DNA of 64,000 bases from Nocardia arthritidis. GTDB taxonomy: Bacteria > Actinomycetota > Actinomycetes > Mycobacteriales > Mycobacteriaceae. The position numbers and the translations under genes were made by a program. The stretch covers positions 7,812,001 through 7,876,000 of the forward strand of contig NZ_CP046172.1 in assembly GCF_011801145.1 (NCBI RefSeq). The letters run 5' to 3'. Below, piece after piece: positions 46,162 through 54,449 of this stretch. The notes beneath the pieces are model-generated. The model worked only from the letters and a program-made list of their open reading frames with translations. It did not search any database and had not been told where the DNA came from. Every line of letters starts with the position of its first letter. The stretch's first letter is position 1.

Positions 46162-46749
46162 TCAGCGTTTTCCGAGCATCGCGCCGATCGCCGCGGTGAC
46201 CTCCCGCGCGAGCGCAGCGTGCACCGGCGCGTGTTGACCCAACAATCGGTACCACATCGCGCCGAAGGCGAAGTCCACCACCAGATCCAGCGAAACCGCG
46301 GCATTCAGCTCACCCGTTTCGACACCGCGCGCCAGCAGCTCGCGCAGCACGGCTCGGCGCGGGCCGAGCACGCTGTCCCGCAACCGTTTCGCCAATTCGG
46401 CGTTGCTCTGCGCGTCCGCCATCAGCCCGACCAGCGCAGTTCCGGTATTCGTCCGGGCCAGCTCGTAGACGGTGGCCAGCAGCTCTTCGACGGCGGCGAG
46501 CACATCCGACGGCGGCTGCGGCGGCGACAGCGCCCCTTGATCTTTCGCGAGATCGACCAGCGCCTCCAGCAGTACCGACGCCTTGTCCGGCCACCAGCGA
46601 TAGACCGTCTGCCTGCCGACGCCCGCGGCCTCGGCGATCGCCTTGATGGTCAGGCCCTGGTAGCCGTCGCGCTCGCACAGGTCCAGCGCGGCCCGCAGGA
46701 TCGCGCGCCTGGCGTCCTCGCTGCGCGGGCGCCCCCTTGCTCCTGTCAT
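46162..46749 (-). CDS. TetR-family regulator
   Basis: This 195-residue protein has a TetR domain at its N-terminus (RPRSEDARRAILRAALDLCE, GLTIKAIAEAAGVGRQTVYR) and a C-terminal domain with ELLATVYELARTNTGTALVG. ATG at 46749 (MTGARGRPRS) is used; the upstream start in the operator region is less likely. It is divergent from an SDR gene with a perfect inverted repeat between them and should control it. Confidence 0.9.
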   Translation of the reverse strand: MTGARGRPRSEDARRAILRAALDLCERDGYQGLTIKAIAEAAGVGRQTVYRWWPDKASVLLEALVDLAKDQGALSPPQPPSDVLAAVEELLATVYELARTNTGTALVGLMADAQSNAELAKRLRDSVLGPRRAVLRELLARGVETGELNAAVSLDLVVDFAFGAMWYRLLGQHAPVHAALAREVTAAIGAMLGKR

Positions 46750-46771
46750 GCGGATCACTTTACAAGACACC

Positions 46772-46797
46772 GTGCCTCGAATATATTAACGAGGCAC
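46772..46797. promoter_or_regulatory. TetR operator candidate in the tetR/SDR divergent region
   Basis: GTGCCTCG (46772-46779) and CGAGGCAC (46790-46797) are an exact 8-bp inverted repeat around an A+T-rich 10-base spacer (AATATATTAA), inside the 74-bp gap between the two divergent genes. Confidence 0.7.
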
Positions 46798-46823
46798 AGA
46801 GGCTCGAAAATATGGAGGCAGTA

Positions 46824-47543
46824 ATGAGCGAGCGCGTCGTCATCGTCGGCGGAACTTCCGGAATCGGCCTCGCCACCGCCAAGCGGCTCGCGGCGCGTGG
46901 CGTAGCCGTGGTGATCGCGGGCCGCAGCGAGCAGCGGCTCGCCGCGGCGCTGGCCGAACTCGGCCCCGAGGTCACCGGAAAAACCGTCGACGCGCGCGAT
47001 CAGCAGGATCTGGCGCGACTGTTCGCCGAGGTCGGCCCGGTCGACCATGTGGTGGTGACGGTCACCGGCCCGTCCGGCACCAAGCCGTTCCAGGAAATCG
47101 ACGCCGACCACCTGCAGGCCCACCTGTCCGGAAAACTGTTGCCGCACTTCGCGACCGTTCAGGCCGCGCTGCCGCACCTGACCCCGAACGGCTCGATCAC
47201 CCTGGTGTCGGCGGCCTCGGCGGGTGGCTCGATGCCCACCACCGCCGCGCTCGCCGCCGTGAACGCCGGTGTCGAGGCGCTGGTTCCGGTGCTCGCGGTG
47301 GAGTTGGCTCCGGTGCGGGTGAACGCGGTCTCGCCCGGCGTCATCGACACCGAATGGTGGAACTTCCTGCCCGACGAGGCCAGGGCCGATGTCTTCGCGC
47401 AACTCTCGGCCACCACACCGGTCGGCCGGATCGGCACCGCCGACGATATCGCCAAGGCGATCGACTTCCTGGTGGACAACGGCTTCACCACCGGCATCGT
47501 GGTGCGGGTCGACGGCGGGGCCAGGCTCGGCGCGCCGAAGTAG
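46824..47543 (+). CDS. Atypical SDR-family protein lacking the YxxxK pair
   Basis: This 239-residue SDR has the cofactor motif VVIVGGTSGIGLATAKRLAA and the C-terminal PVRVNAVSPGVIDTEWW. The usual catalytic YxxxK is not present: the matching stretch is TTAALAAVNAGVEALVPVLA, with Ala and Asn at the Tyr and Lys positions. It is a member of a known subgroup of such SDRs and may act as a sensor or use other residues. GAGG lies before ATG 46824. It is the probable target of the divergent TetR. Confidence 0.8.
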   Translation: MSERVVIVGGTSGIGLATAKRLAARGVAVVIAGRSEQRLAAALAELGPEVTGKTVDARDQQDLARLFAEVGPVDHVVVTVTGPSGTKPFQEIDADHLQAHLSGKLLPHFATVQAALPHLTPNGSITLVSAASAGGSMPTTAALAAVNAGVEALVPVLAVELAPVRVNAVSPGVIDTEWWNFLPDEARADVFAQLSATTPVGRIGTADDIAKAIDFLVDNGFTTGIVVRVDGGARLGAPK

Positions 47544-47570
47544 CGAATTACGGTGCGGGCGTGGCCCTTT

Positions 47571-48224
47571 CTACTCGGGCTCGGCGACCGCCGAATCCCC
47601 CCAGCCCTGACTGGTGAAGGCGTAGAAGATCGCCACGATGAGATAGAGGGCCAGCGCCGCGATCGGCATGATGAAGCCGATCACGATGCACACCGCGTAG
47701 ATGGCGATACCCGGCCAGGCGCGAAAGCTTTCGCGGCGTGCGAATTCCGCGTCGAAGCCGGGTTCGAACAGCTCCGGATGGTGCACGAGCCGCCGGTGCA
47801 GCGGCCACCACGGCACCGTCATCAGCACCCCGGCCAGCCCGAACAGCGCGGCCGCGACCTGCGCGTCGCGGTGCGCGCCGTGCACCACGTTCTCCGCGAG
47901 AATGCCGGTGGGGAAAGGCAATACGGAGACCCCGAGCAGCAGCATCAGATTCCACCAGCGAATCGCGTGATCGAGGTGGCGCAGCCTGCCGAAGTAGGTG
48001 TGGTGGTTCATCCACACGATCCCGACCGTCAGAAAGGCCGCCAGATAGGCGACATACGACGGCCAGATATGGGCGAGCGCCTCCAGCAGATGACCCGGCT
48101 GATGCTCGGGCACCCGAATGTCGAGGATCAACAGGGTGATAGCGATCGCCATCACCCCGTCGCTGAATGCCTCGACCCGCGTAGTACCCGATAGTCGACC
48201 GCTCCGGATCGCCTCATCTGCCAT
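47571..48224 (-). CDS. TMEM175-like potassium channel (DUF1211)
   Basis: The 217-residue protein carries the diagnostic RVEAFSDGVMAIAITLLIL segment of helix 1 and five further helices (YVAYLAAFLTVGIVWMNHHTY, LMLLLGVSVLPFPTGIL, AALFGLAGVLMTVPWW, IAIYAVCIVIGFIMPIAAL). Bacterial members form tetrameric K+ channels from one six-helix unit. It converges with the SDR gene, 27 bp apart. Confidence 0.85.
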   Translation of the reverse strand: MADEAIRSGRLSGTTRVEAFSDGVMAIAITLLILDIRVPEHQPGHLLEALAHIWPSYVAYLAAFLTVGIVWMNHHTYFGRLRHLDHAIRWWNLMLLLGVSVLPFPTGILAENVVHGAHRDAQVAAALFGLAGVLMTVPWWPLHRRLVHHPELFEPGFDAEFARRESFRAWPGIAIYAVCIVIGFIMPIAALALYLIVAIFYAFTSQGWGDSAVAEPE

Positions 48225-48296
48225 GGCAGGCAGCGTAAACGGGCGCTCATCCGGATTCGACCCGTATCGCTAAGGGTGAATAAGCCTGGGAGACGG

Positions 48297-49061
48297 TCAG
48301 ATCGGCGTCACATACGCGCCCGCGATACCGCCGTCCACCAGGAACTGCGATGCGGTGATGAAGGAGGCGTCGTCGCTGGCGAGGAAGGCGACCGCCGCGG
48401 CGATCTCCTCCGGCTCGGCGAACCGGCCGATCGGGATGTGCACCAGACGGCGGGCCGCCCGCTCGGGATCCTTGGCGAAAAGCTCCTGCAGCAGCGGCGT
48501 GTTCACCGGGCCCGGGCACAGCGCGTTGACCCGAATCCCGTTGCGAGCGAACTGAACTCCGAGTTCCCGGCTCATCGCGAGCACGCCGCCCTTCGAGGCG
48601 GTGTACGAGATCTGCGAGGTGGCCGCGCCCATGACGGCGACGAACGACGCGGTGTTGATCACCGAACCCTTACCGCGTTCCAGCATGTGCTCGATGGCGT
48701 ACTTGCTGCACAGATATACCGAGGTCAGGTTCACCTCCTGCACCCGGCGCCAGGCGTCGATGCCGGTGGTCAGGATCGAATCATCTTCCGGCGGTGAGAT
48801 TCCCGCATTGTTGAAGGCGATGTCGAGGCCGCCGTAGGTGTCCACCGCCGTCCGGAACATATCCCTGACCTGTTCCTCGTCGGTGACATCCACCTTCACG
48901 TAGAGCCCGCCGACCTCGGCGGCCGCCGCGCCGCCCGATGTCGCATCGATATCGGCGACCACCACCTTGGCGCCCTCCGCCGCGAACCGGCGCACCGTGG
49001 CCAGTCCGATCCCGGAACCGCCGCCGGTGACGACGGCGACCCGATCCTGTAAGCGCTGCAA
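48297..49061 (-). CDS. Short-chain dehydrogenase, last gene of amine/amino-alcohol cluster
   Basis: The 254-residue SDR has VVTGGGSGIGLATVRRFA, FNNAGISPPEDD, catalytic Ser in INTASFVAVMG and YTASK, and RVNALCPGPVNTPLL. TTG at 49061 is the start: AAGGAG lies 6-7 bases before it and no other start fits. It begins 11 bp after the aldehyde dehydrogenase stop, so it is in that operon. In a gamma-glutamyl pathway an alcohol-oxidising SDR would turn a gamma-glutamylated amino alcohol into the aldehyde for the aldehyde dehydrogenase. Confidence 0.85.
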   Translation of the reverse strand: MQRLQDRVAVVTGGGSGIGLATVRRFAAEGAKVVVADIDATSGGAAAAEVGGLYVKVDVTDEEQVRDMFRTAVDTYGGLDIAFNNAGISPPEDDSILTTGIDAWRRVQEVNLTSVYLCSKYAIEHMLERGKGSVINTASFVAVMGAATSQISYTASKGGVLAMSRELGVQFARNGIRVNALCPGPVNTPLLQELFAKDPERAARRLVHIPIGRFAEPEEIAAAVAFLASDDASFITASQFLVDGGIAGAYVTPI

Positions 49062-49072
49062 CGCTTCTCCTT

Positions 49073-50431
49073 TCAATTGGTGGCGATGAAGACGTTCTTC
49101 GTCTCGGTGAAGGCCAGCGCCGCGTCCGGTCCGAGCTCGCGGCCGAGCCCGGACTGTTTGAATCCGCCGAACGGCGTCCAATAGCGCACGGAGGAATGCG
49201 AATTCACCGACAGGTTCCCGGCTTCCACCGCACGCGAAACCCGGAGGGCGCGGCCGACGTCACCGGTCCAGATCGAGCCGGACAGACCGTATTCCGTATC
49301 GTTGGCGATCCGGATGGCGTCGGCCTCGTCGTCGAACGGCAGCACCGCGACGACGGGTCCGAAGATCTCCTCCCGGACCACCCGGTCGTCCGGACCATCG
49401 GGGAGCACAACCGTTGGCGGATACCAGAATCCGGGGCCCTCGGGCCGGGTTCCCTGGAACGCGACGTTGGCCTGCTCGACATATCCGGCGACCTTCGCCC
49501 GGTGCGCGGCCGAGATCAGCGGGCCCATCTCGGTGGCCGCGTCGGCGGGATCGCCGACCCGCACGCCGTGCACGGCCGGCTCGAGCAGTTCGAGGAAGCG
49601 ATCGAAGACGCTGCGCTGCACCAGGATTCGTGACCGCGCACAGCAGTCCTGCCCGGCGTTGTCGAATACGCCGTACGGCGCGGTGGCGGCGGCGCGCTCC
49701 AGATCGGCGTCGGCGAAGACGATATTGGCGCTCTTGCCGCCCAATTCGAGCGTCACCCGCTTCACCTGCTCGGCGCAGCCCGCCATGATCTGCTTGCCGA
49801 CCTCGGTGGATCCGGTGAACACCACCTTGCGCACCGCGGGATGGGTGACGAAACGCTGCCCGACCACCGCACCCTTACCGGGCAGCACCTGAAAGACGTC
49901 CTCGGGCAGGCCCGCCGCGAGGGCCAGTTCGCCGAGCCGTAGCGCGGTGAGCGGCGTCAGCTCGGCGGGTTTGAGCACCACCGTATTGCCCGCGGCGAGC
50001 GCGGGCGCGAAACCCCAGCCCGCGATCGGCATCGGGAAGTTCCACGGCACGATGACGCCGACGACGCCGAGCGGTTCGCGGAAGGTGATATCGACACCGC
50101 CCGCGACCGGAATCTGGTCGCCGAGCAGGCGTTCCGGCATACCCGCCGCGAAATGCAGTACGTCCCTGACGTTTCCGGCCTCCCAGCGGGCATTGCCGAC
50201 GGTGTGGCCCGCGTTCGCGACCTCGAGTTCGGCCAGTCTCTCCAGATCCGTGTCGACGGCCTCGGCGAAGCGGCGCAGCAGCCGGGCCCGGTCGCCGGGC
50301 GCGACCTCGCGCCAGCTCGCGAATGCCCGCTGCGCGCGATCGATGGCGGCATCGGTTCCGGCGAGCTCCGTCGCCTCGATCGATGCGACGACCTCCCCGG
50401 TCGCCGGATTGATCACCTGACTGGCCGTCAC
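49073..50431 (-). CDS. NAD-dependent aldehyde dehydrogenase
   Basis: The 452-residue enzyme has the ALDH landmarks: PWNFPMPIAGWGFAPALAAGN, VFTGSTEVGK, the catalytic Glu in LELGGKSANIVF and nucleophilic Cys in NAGQDCCARSRILV, and the C-terminal FGGFKQSGLGRELG. The length is at the short end of the family. GTG at 50431 follows AAAGGAG. Its place in the cluster fits oxidation of gamma-glutamylated aldehydes, as PuuC does in E. coli putrescine breakdown. Confidence 0.93.
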   Translation of the reverse strand: MTASQVINPATGEVVASIEATELAGTDAAIDRAQRAFASWREVAPGDRARLLRRFAEAVDTDLERLAELEVANAGHTVGNARWEAGNVRDVLHFAAGMPERLLGDQIPVAGGVDITFREPLGVVGVIVPWNFPMPIAGWGFAPALAAGNTVVLKPAELTPLTALRLGELALAAGLPEDVFQVLPGKGAVVGQRFVTHPAVRKVVFTGSTEVGKQIMAGCAEQVKRVTLELGGKSANIVFADADLERAAATAPYGVFDNAGQDCCARSRILVQRSVFDRFLELLEPAVHGVRVGDPADAATEMGPLISAAHRAKVAGYVEQANVAFQGTRPEGPGFWYPPTVVLPDGPDDRVVREEIFGPVVAVLPFDDEADAIRIANDTEYGLSGSIWTGDVGRALRVSRAVEAGNLSVNSHSSVRYWTPFGGFKQSGLGRELGPDAALAFTETKNVFIATN

Positions 50432-50472
50432 GGGGTCAACTCCTTTGTTCTGTCGGAAAACACTTGCTCCGG

Positions 50473-51222
50473 TCACGAATTACGGGTCGCGCGGTAATCC
50501 GCCGCGGCCGCGACCAGCGCGCGCATCAACCGGTCGTCGGTGGCATCGGACTCCGGATGCCACTGCACCCCGACCAGGAAGGGGCCGTCGATCGCCTCGA
50601 CCGCCTCGATGCCGCCGTCCAGCGCCCGCGCGCCGACCAGCAGACCGTCGGCCAGCTCGGCGATGCCCTGATGGTGGTGGCAGTTCGCCTTCACCTCGGA
50701 GCCGACGATGGCGGCGACCCTGGTTCCCGGTTCGGTCAGCACATCGGTGACGGTGTACGCCCCGGGGCCGCCGGAGTGCTCGTCGTGCCCGAGCACATCG
50801 GGCAGATGCTGGTGCAGCGTGCCGCCCATGGCGATATTCACCACCTGTAGGCCGCGGCAGATCGCCAGAATCGGCAGTTCGGCCGCCCTGGCCAGCCCGA
50901 ACAGCTCGAATTCGGAGGCGTCGCGATCCTCTCTGGTCTCGCCGAGCGACGGATGCGGCGGCGCGCCGTAGCGGGCCGGGTCGACGTCGGCGCCGCCGGT
51001 CAGCACCAGCCCGTCCAGGCGTTCGACCAATTCCGGGTAGGCGACCGTATCCGGCGGCAGCAGTACCGGGATACCGCCCGAACGCGCGACGGTCTGCACA
51101 TAGGTGTTCTGCAGGATGGCGCTGTGGTGATCCCAGCTGCCGAATTTTGCCCGCTCCAGATAGGTCGGCAGCCCGATGACCGGGCGGGGTGTGATGCGCT
51201 GCTCAGAGTCTTTCGAAGCCAC
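50473..51222 (-). CDS. Gamma-glutamyl-gamma-aminobutyrate hydrolase-like class I amidotransferase
   Basis: The 249-residue protein has the PuuD-type fold with VIGLPTYLERAKFG, LVLTGGADVDPARYG, catalytic Cys in ILAICRGLQVVN and His in VGVQWHPESDATDD. It frees glutamate from a gamma-glutamylated product. Start GTG 51222 overlaps the ligase gene end by 20 bp and has GGGAG upstream. It follows the ligase and precedes the aldehyde dehydrogenase. Confidence 0.9.
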   Translation of the reverse strand: MASKDSEQRITPRPVIGLPTYLERAKFGSWDHHSAILQNTYVQTVARSGGIPVLLPPDTVAYPELVERLDGLVLTGGADVDPARYGAPPHPSLGETREDRDASEFELFGLARAAELPILAICRGLQVVNIAMGGTLHQHLPDVLGHDEHSGGPGAYTVTDVLTEPGTRVAAIVGSEVKANCHHHQGIAELADGLLVGARALDGGIEAVEAIDGPFLVGVQWHPESDATDDRLMRALVAAAADYRATRNS

Positions 51223-52567
51223 GTATTCGCTCCCAATCGGTGACGGCGGTGTCGAACGCGTCCAGTTCGACCTGTGCGGCATTGCGGTAGTGCTCAACCA
51301 CATCATCACCGAAGGCGGACCGAGCCACCTTGCTGTCCCCGAACAGCTGGGCCGCTTCCCGCAGCGTACGTGGCACTCGCGGCCGGTGCGACACGTAGGC
51401 GTTGCCACGAAATTCCGGTTCCAGCGGCAGCTTGTGCTCGATCCCGTACAACCCGGCCGCGATCGATGCCGCGACGGCCAGATACGGGTTGACATCGCCG
51501 CCCGGCACCCGGTTCTCCACCCGCAGCGACGGGCCGGACCCGACCACGCGCAGCGCGCAGGTGCGATTGTCCCGGCCCCAGGCCAGCGCGGTCGGCGCGA
51601 AGCTGCCCGGTACGAAACGCTTGTAGGAATTGATATTCGGCGCGAGCAGATAGGTGAATTCGCGCAGACAGTCCAGCTGTCCGGCGATGAAATGCCGCAT
51701 CAGCTCGGAGGTGCCGTGCTGACCGCCGCCCGCGAACGCGGGCGCGCCGGATTCGTCGCGCAGGCTGATGTGGATGTGGCACGAATTGCCTTCACGCTCA
51801 TTGTATTTCGCCATGAAGGTGAGGCTGCGCCCGGACTGAGCGGCGATCTCCTTGGCGCCGGTCTTGTAGATGCTGTGGTTGTCGCAGGTGACCAGCGCCT
51901 CGTCGTAGCGGAACGCGATCTCGTGCTGGCCGGGATTGCATTCGCCCTTCGCCGACTCGACATACAGTCCGGCGCCTGCCATTTCGTTGCGGATGCGGCG
52001 CAGCAGCGGCTCGATGCGCGCGGTGCCGAGCATCGAGTAGTCGACGTTGTACTGGTTCGCCGGGGTCAGATCGCGGTATCCGGCATTCCATGCCGACTCG
52101 TAAGTGTCGTCGAAGACCAGGAATTCGAGTTCGGTGCCGACATAGGCGCGCAGCCCGTGCTCGGCCAGCCGGGCCAGCTGGGCGCGCAGCACCTGGCGCG
52201 GCGACGGCGTCACCGGTTCGCCCACGGGCGTCACCTTTTCCACATCGCAAAGCACCAACGCGGTACCCGGCCACCACGGCGTCAAACGCAGGGTGTCCAG
52301 GTCCGGGCGCAGCACGACATCGCCGTATCCGGTGTCCCACGACGACATGGCGTATCCGCCAACGGTATTCATCTCGACGTCGACAGCGAGCAGGTAATCA
52401 CAGGCCTCCGTCGCGTGTTCGAGCACCTCGTCCAGGAAAAACCTTGCGGCACACCGCTTTCCCTGGAGCCGCCCCTGCATGTCGGTCATCGCGACCAGCA
52501 CCGTGTCGATCTCCCCCGCGTCGACGAGCGCCCGCAGCTCCGCCGTGCTCAACATCCCGGTACGCAT
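51203..52567 (-). CDS. Glutamine-synthetase-like gamma-glutamyl amine ligase (GlnA3/GlnA4/PuuA type)
   Basis: The 454-residue protein has the GS beta-grasp (VLVAMTDMQGRLQGKR) and catalytic domain (YVGTELEFLVFD, ECNPGQHEIAFRYDEAL, YNEREGNSCHIHISL, NRTCALRVVGSGPSLRVENR, NPYLAVAASIAAGLYG). Lack of the usual GS-I adenylylation tail and its gene neighbours show it is not the housekeeping enzyme; it should couple glutamate to an amine. Streptomyces homologues act on polyamines (GlnA3) or ethanolamine (GlnA4). ATG at 52567 follows GAGGGG. Confidence 0.88.
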   Translation of the reverse strand: MRTGMLSTAELRALVDAGEIDTVLVAMTDMQGRLQGKRCAARFFLDEVLEHATEACDYLLAVDVEMNTVGGYAMSSWDTGYGDVVLRPDLDTLRLTPWWPGTALVLCDVEKVTPVGEPVTPSPRQVLRAQLARLAEHGLRAYVGTELEFLVFDDTYESAWNAGYRDLTPANQYNVDYSMLGTARIEPLLRRIRNEMAGAGLYVESAKGECNPGQHEIAFRYDEALVTCDNHSIYKTGAKEIAAQSGRSLTFMAKYNEREGNSCHIHISLRDESGAPAFAGGGQHGTSELMRHFIAGQLDCLREFTYLLAPNINSYKRFVPGSFAPTALAWGRDNRTCALRVVGSGPSLRVENRVPGGDVNPYLAVAASIAAGLYGIEHKLPLEPEFRGNAYVSHRPRVPRTLREAAQLFGDSKVARSAFGDDVVEHYRNAAQVELDAFDTAVTDWERIRGFERL

Positions 52568-52634
52568 CACCGAAACCCCTCTCGACACCAACCGTGCTCA
52601 CGCTAGAGCAAAAGGGGCGATTCTGTGCTGAGAC

Positions 52635-53858
52635 TCACAAAGCATCCACCGATTCCGGTACCGGGTCGCCGGACCGGCGCAGCAGCAGCGGCGTGGCCAG
52701 CAGCAGCACCCCGGCCAGCGCGATGGCCGCGCGGGCGCCGACGACGGCGGCGAGCAGGCCCCAGCACAGGGTGGCGAGCGCGGTGACGATATTGCTGGTC
52801 GTCGACCAGGCCGAGAGCGTGCGGGCCACCCGGTCGGCCGGGAGCAGCCGCAGGCGTTGGGTGGCATAGACCGGGTTGAAGACGCCGATGCAGACGATCA
52901 ACGCGAATTCGGTGCCGACGACCAGGGCGAACCCGGCGGGCCCCGGCCCGACCAAGGCCAGTGCCAGCGGCCAGCAGGCCCGCAGCGTGCCGCTCACCAG
53001 CAGCACCCGACCCTGACCGAAGCGCGCGACCAGCGGCCGGGCCAGCCGGGAGCCGACCAGGCCGCCGAGGCACGGAAGGCCGAAGACCAGGCCGTACTGC
53101 CATGCCGAATATCCGAGATCGCGCAGCAGCAGCACCGCGAGCAGCGGTTCCGGGGCCATGATCAGCGCGTTCACCAGCACCGTGTTCGCGAACAGCGGAC
53201 GCAGGCGCGGATGGCTCAGCAGGTAGCGCCAGCTCTCACGGATATCGCGCCGGTCGGCCGAGCTGGTGGACGGCCGTGGTTCCTGGCCGCCGATCGCGCG
53301 AATCCCCAAGGCCGACAACAGATAGCTCACCGCGTCCAGTAGCACCGTCGTCACCGGGCCGAGCAGGCCGATGAGCATGCCGCCGAGCGGCGGGCCGAGC
53401 GCCGTCGCGGTCCAGAGCGTCGTCTCGAATCTGCCGTTGGCGGTGAGCAGATCGTGCTCGGGCACAAGACCTTTCAGGTACGCGCCGCTCGCCGCGGTGA
53501 ACACCAGGTTGGCCGCGGCCGTGCCGACCGACACCAGCAGCAATTGCCAGAAGCTCAGCAGGCCCAGCGCATACGTGACCGGCACGGAAAGCATTGCCGC
53601 ACAGCGCAGTAGGTCCATCCCGAGCATGACGGGGCGTTTGCGCCGGAACTCCACCCACGGACCGAGCGAACCGGCGACCAGCGCCCCGACCGCGGGACCG
53701 GCCGCGGCGAGCAGCGCGACCCCCGGCGCGCCGACATGCAGCACCTGCACGGCGATCAGCCGCAACGCGCCGAAGGCGAGCGAGGTGCCCGCGGTGCTGA
53801 CGGCATACGCCGCCCACAGCCGAGCGAACGGCCTGCCGAGCGAATTCGTCTGTCGCAT
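52635..53858 (-). CDS. MFS transporter
   Basis: The 407-residue protein has twelve helices with LWAAYAVSTAGTSLAFGALRL at the start and the loop motif EFRRKRPVMLGMDLLRC; it resembles the MFS_3 group that includes enterobactin and macrolide exporters. It sits 67 bp upstream of the ligase gene on the same strand and could be co-transcribed with the amine cluster, but its type suggests export, not amine uptake. An ATG at 53858 opens the first helix. Confidence 0.85.
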   Translation of the reverse strand: MRQTNSLGRPFARLWAAYAVSTAGTSLAFGALRLIAVQVLHVGAPGVALLAAAGPAVGALVAGSLGPWVEFRRKRPVMLGMDLLRCAAMLSVPVTYALGLLSFWQLLLVSVGTAAANLVFTAASGAYLKGLVPEHDLLTANGRFETTLWTATALGPPLGGMLIGLLGPVTTVLLDAVSYLLSALGIRAIGGQEPRPSTSSADRRDIRESWRYLLSHPRLRPLFANTVLVNALIMAPEPLLAVLLLRDLGYSAWQYGLVFGLPCLGGLVGSRLARPLVARFGQGRVLLVSGTLRACWPLALALVGPGPAGFALVVGTEFALIVCIGVFNPVYATQRLRLLPADRVARTLSAWSTTSNIVTALATLCWGLLAAVVGARAAIALAGVLLLATPLLLRRSGDPVPESVDAL

Positions 53859-53984
53859 AACCGCTGCCGCCTGTCCGTCGGGGTTGAACGTCAGCCATCG
53901 AAGCGGGTGCGGGGCCGGGGATCAAACAACGGGATGGACGCCGTCGCACAACCGGCGGTTGTCGGCGCCGGTCGGGTGGGCGAA

Positions 53985-54022
53985 CAAAAAAGTGCGGCCC
54001 CGCGTATTGCGCGGGACCACAC
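53985..54022 (-). terminator. Intrinsic terminator of the tiny leftward gene
   Basis: A 13-bp stem (53992-54004 with 54010-54022) and 5-base loop are followed on the minus strand by TTTTTTG. Two pairs that are C-A mismatches in plus-strand RNA are G-U in minus-strand RNA, so it works leftward. It lies 28 bp after the tiny gene's stop. Confidence 0.88.
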
Positions 54023-54049
54023 TTGTCTGCCAAGCGGATTCGGCGGTTA

Positions 54050-54154
54050 TCAGATAACGTGCCAGGCCTGGAGCAGATAGGTGATGTTGGCCGCGATGCC
54101 GGTCACCACATTGGCCAGGTTCAGGGCAGCAGAGCCGAAATCGAGAAGCTGCAC
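54050..54154 (-). CDS. Tiny gene encoding a 34-residue hydrophobic peptide
   Basis: The frame reads MQLLDFGSAALNLANVVTGI and ends ITYLLQAWHVI before a TGA at 54050-54052. The peptide is mostly hydrophobic with few charges (one Asp, no Lys or Arg), so it could be a single membrane or amphipathic helix. GGAGG lies 6 bases before the GTG at 54154; an ATG at 54160 touches it. A strong intrinsic terminator follows 28 bp downstream. Ribosome site, length and terminator support a real small gene. It was found by reading both strands; its function is unknown. Confidence 0.6.
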   Translation of the reverse strand: MQLLDFGSAALNLANVVTGIAANITYLLQAWHVI

Positions 54155-54387
54155 GATCATCCTCCATTGATGGTTTACACACTTCGCCTACAAAGTACTG
54201 ATCGGAAGTAACTGCCCGGATGTTTCAGCGGTGCACGCGATTCCGGCAATTGCGACAAATGGTTTTCGAAATAGGCCAGCGGGCAACGTTTTTCGACCAG
54301 CGCGCTGATCAGGCTCCGGCAGGCCGCCTGTGATGCATATAACCGCCGGACTGTCACCCAGGACACATTTCCGGCCCGGATTCACAC

Positions 54388-54418
54388 TTGAAACCGACGT
54401 AGCGTCGGGTCCTAGCGT
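54388..54418 (+). promoter_or_regulatory. MerR-type promoter with 19-bp spacer and operator
   Basis: TTGAAA (54388-54393) and TAGCGT (54413-54418) are 19 bp apart, the overlong spacer typical of MerR-controlled promoters. The spacer holds a 6-bp inverted repeat CCGACG/CGTCGG (54394-54408, 3-bp centre). It is 32 bp before the MerR gene start, so the gene should be autoregulated. Confidence 0.75.
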
Positions 54419-54449
54419 GGATTTCGCACATCGAAGAGGAGGGCCGACA

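Noticed and set aside
54175..54366. 63-residue minus-strand frame (MSWVTVRRLYASQ) upstream of the tiny gene
   Set aside because: It overlaps the MerR promoter side, has no ribosome site or domain and a composition unlike the neighbours; kept as non-coding.
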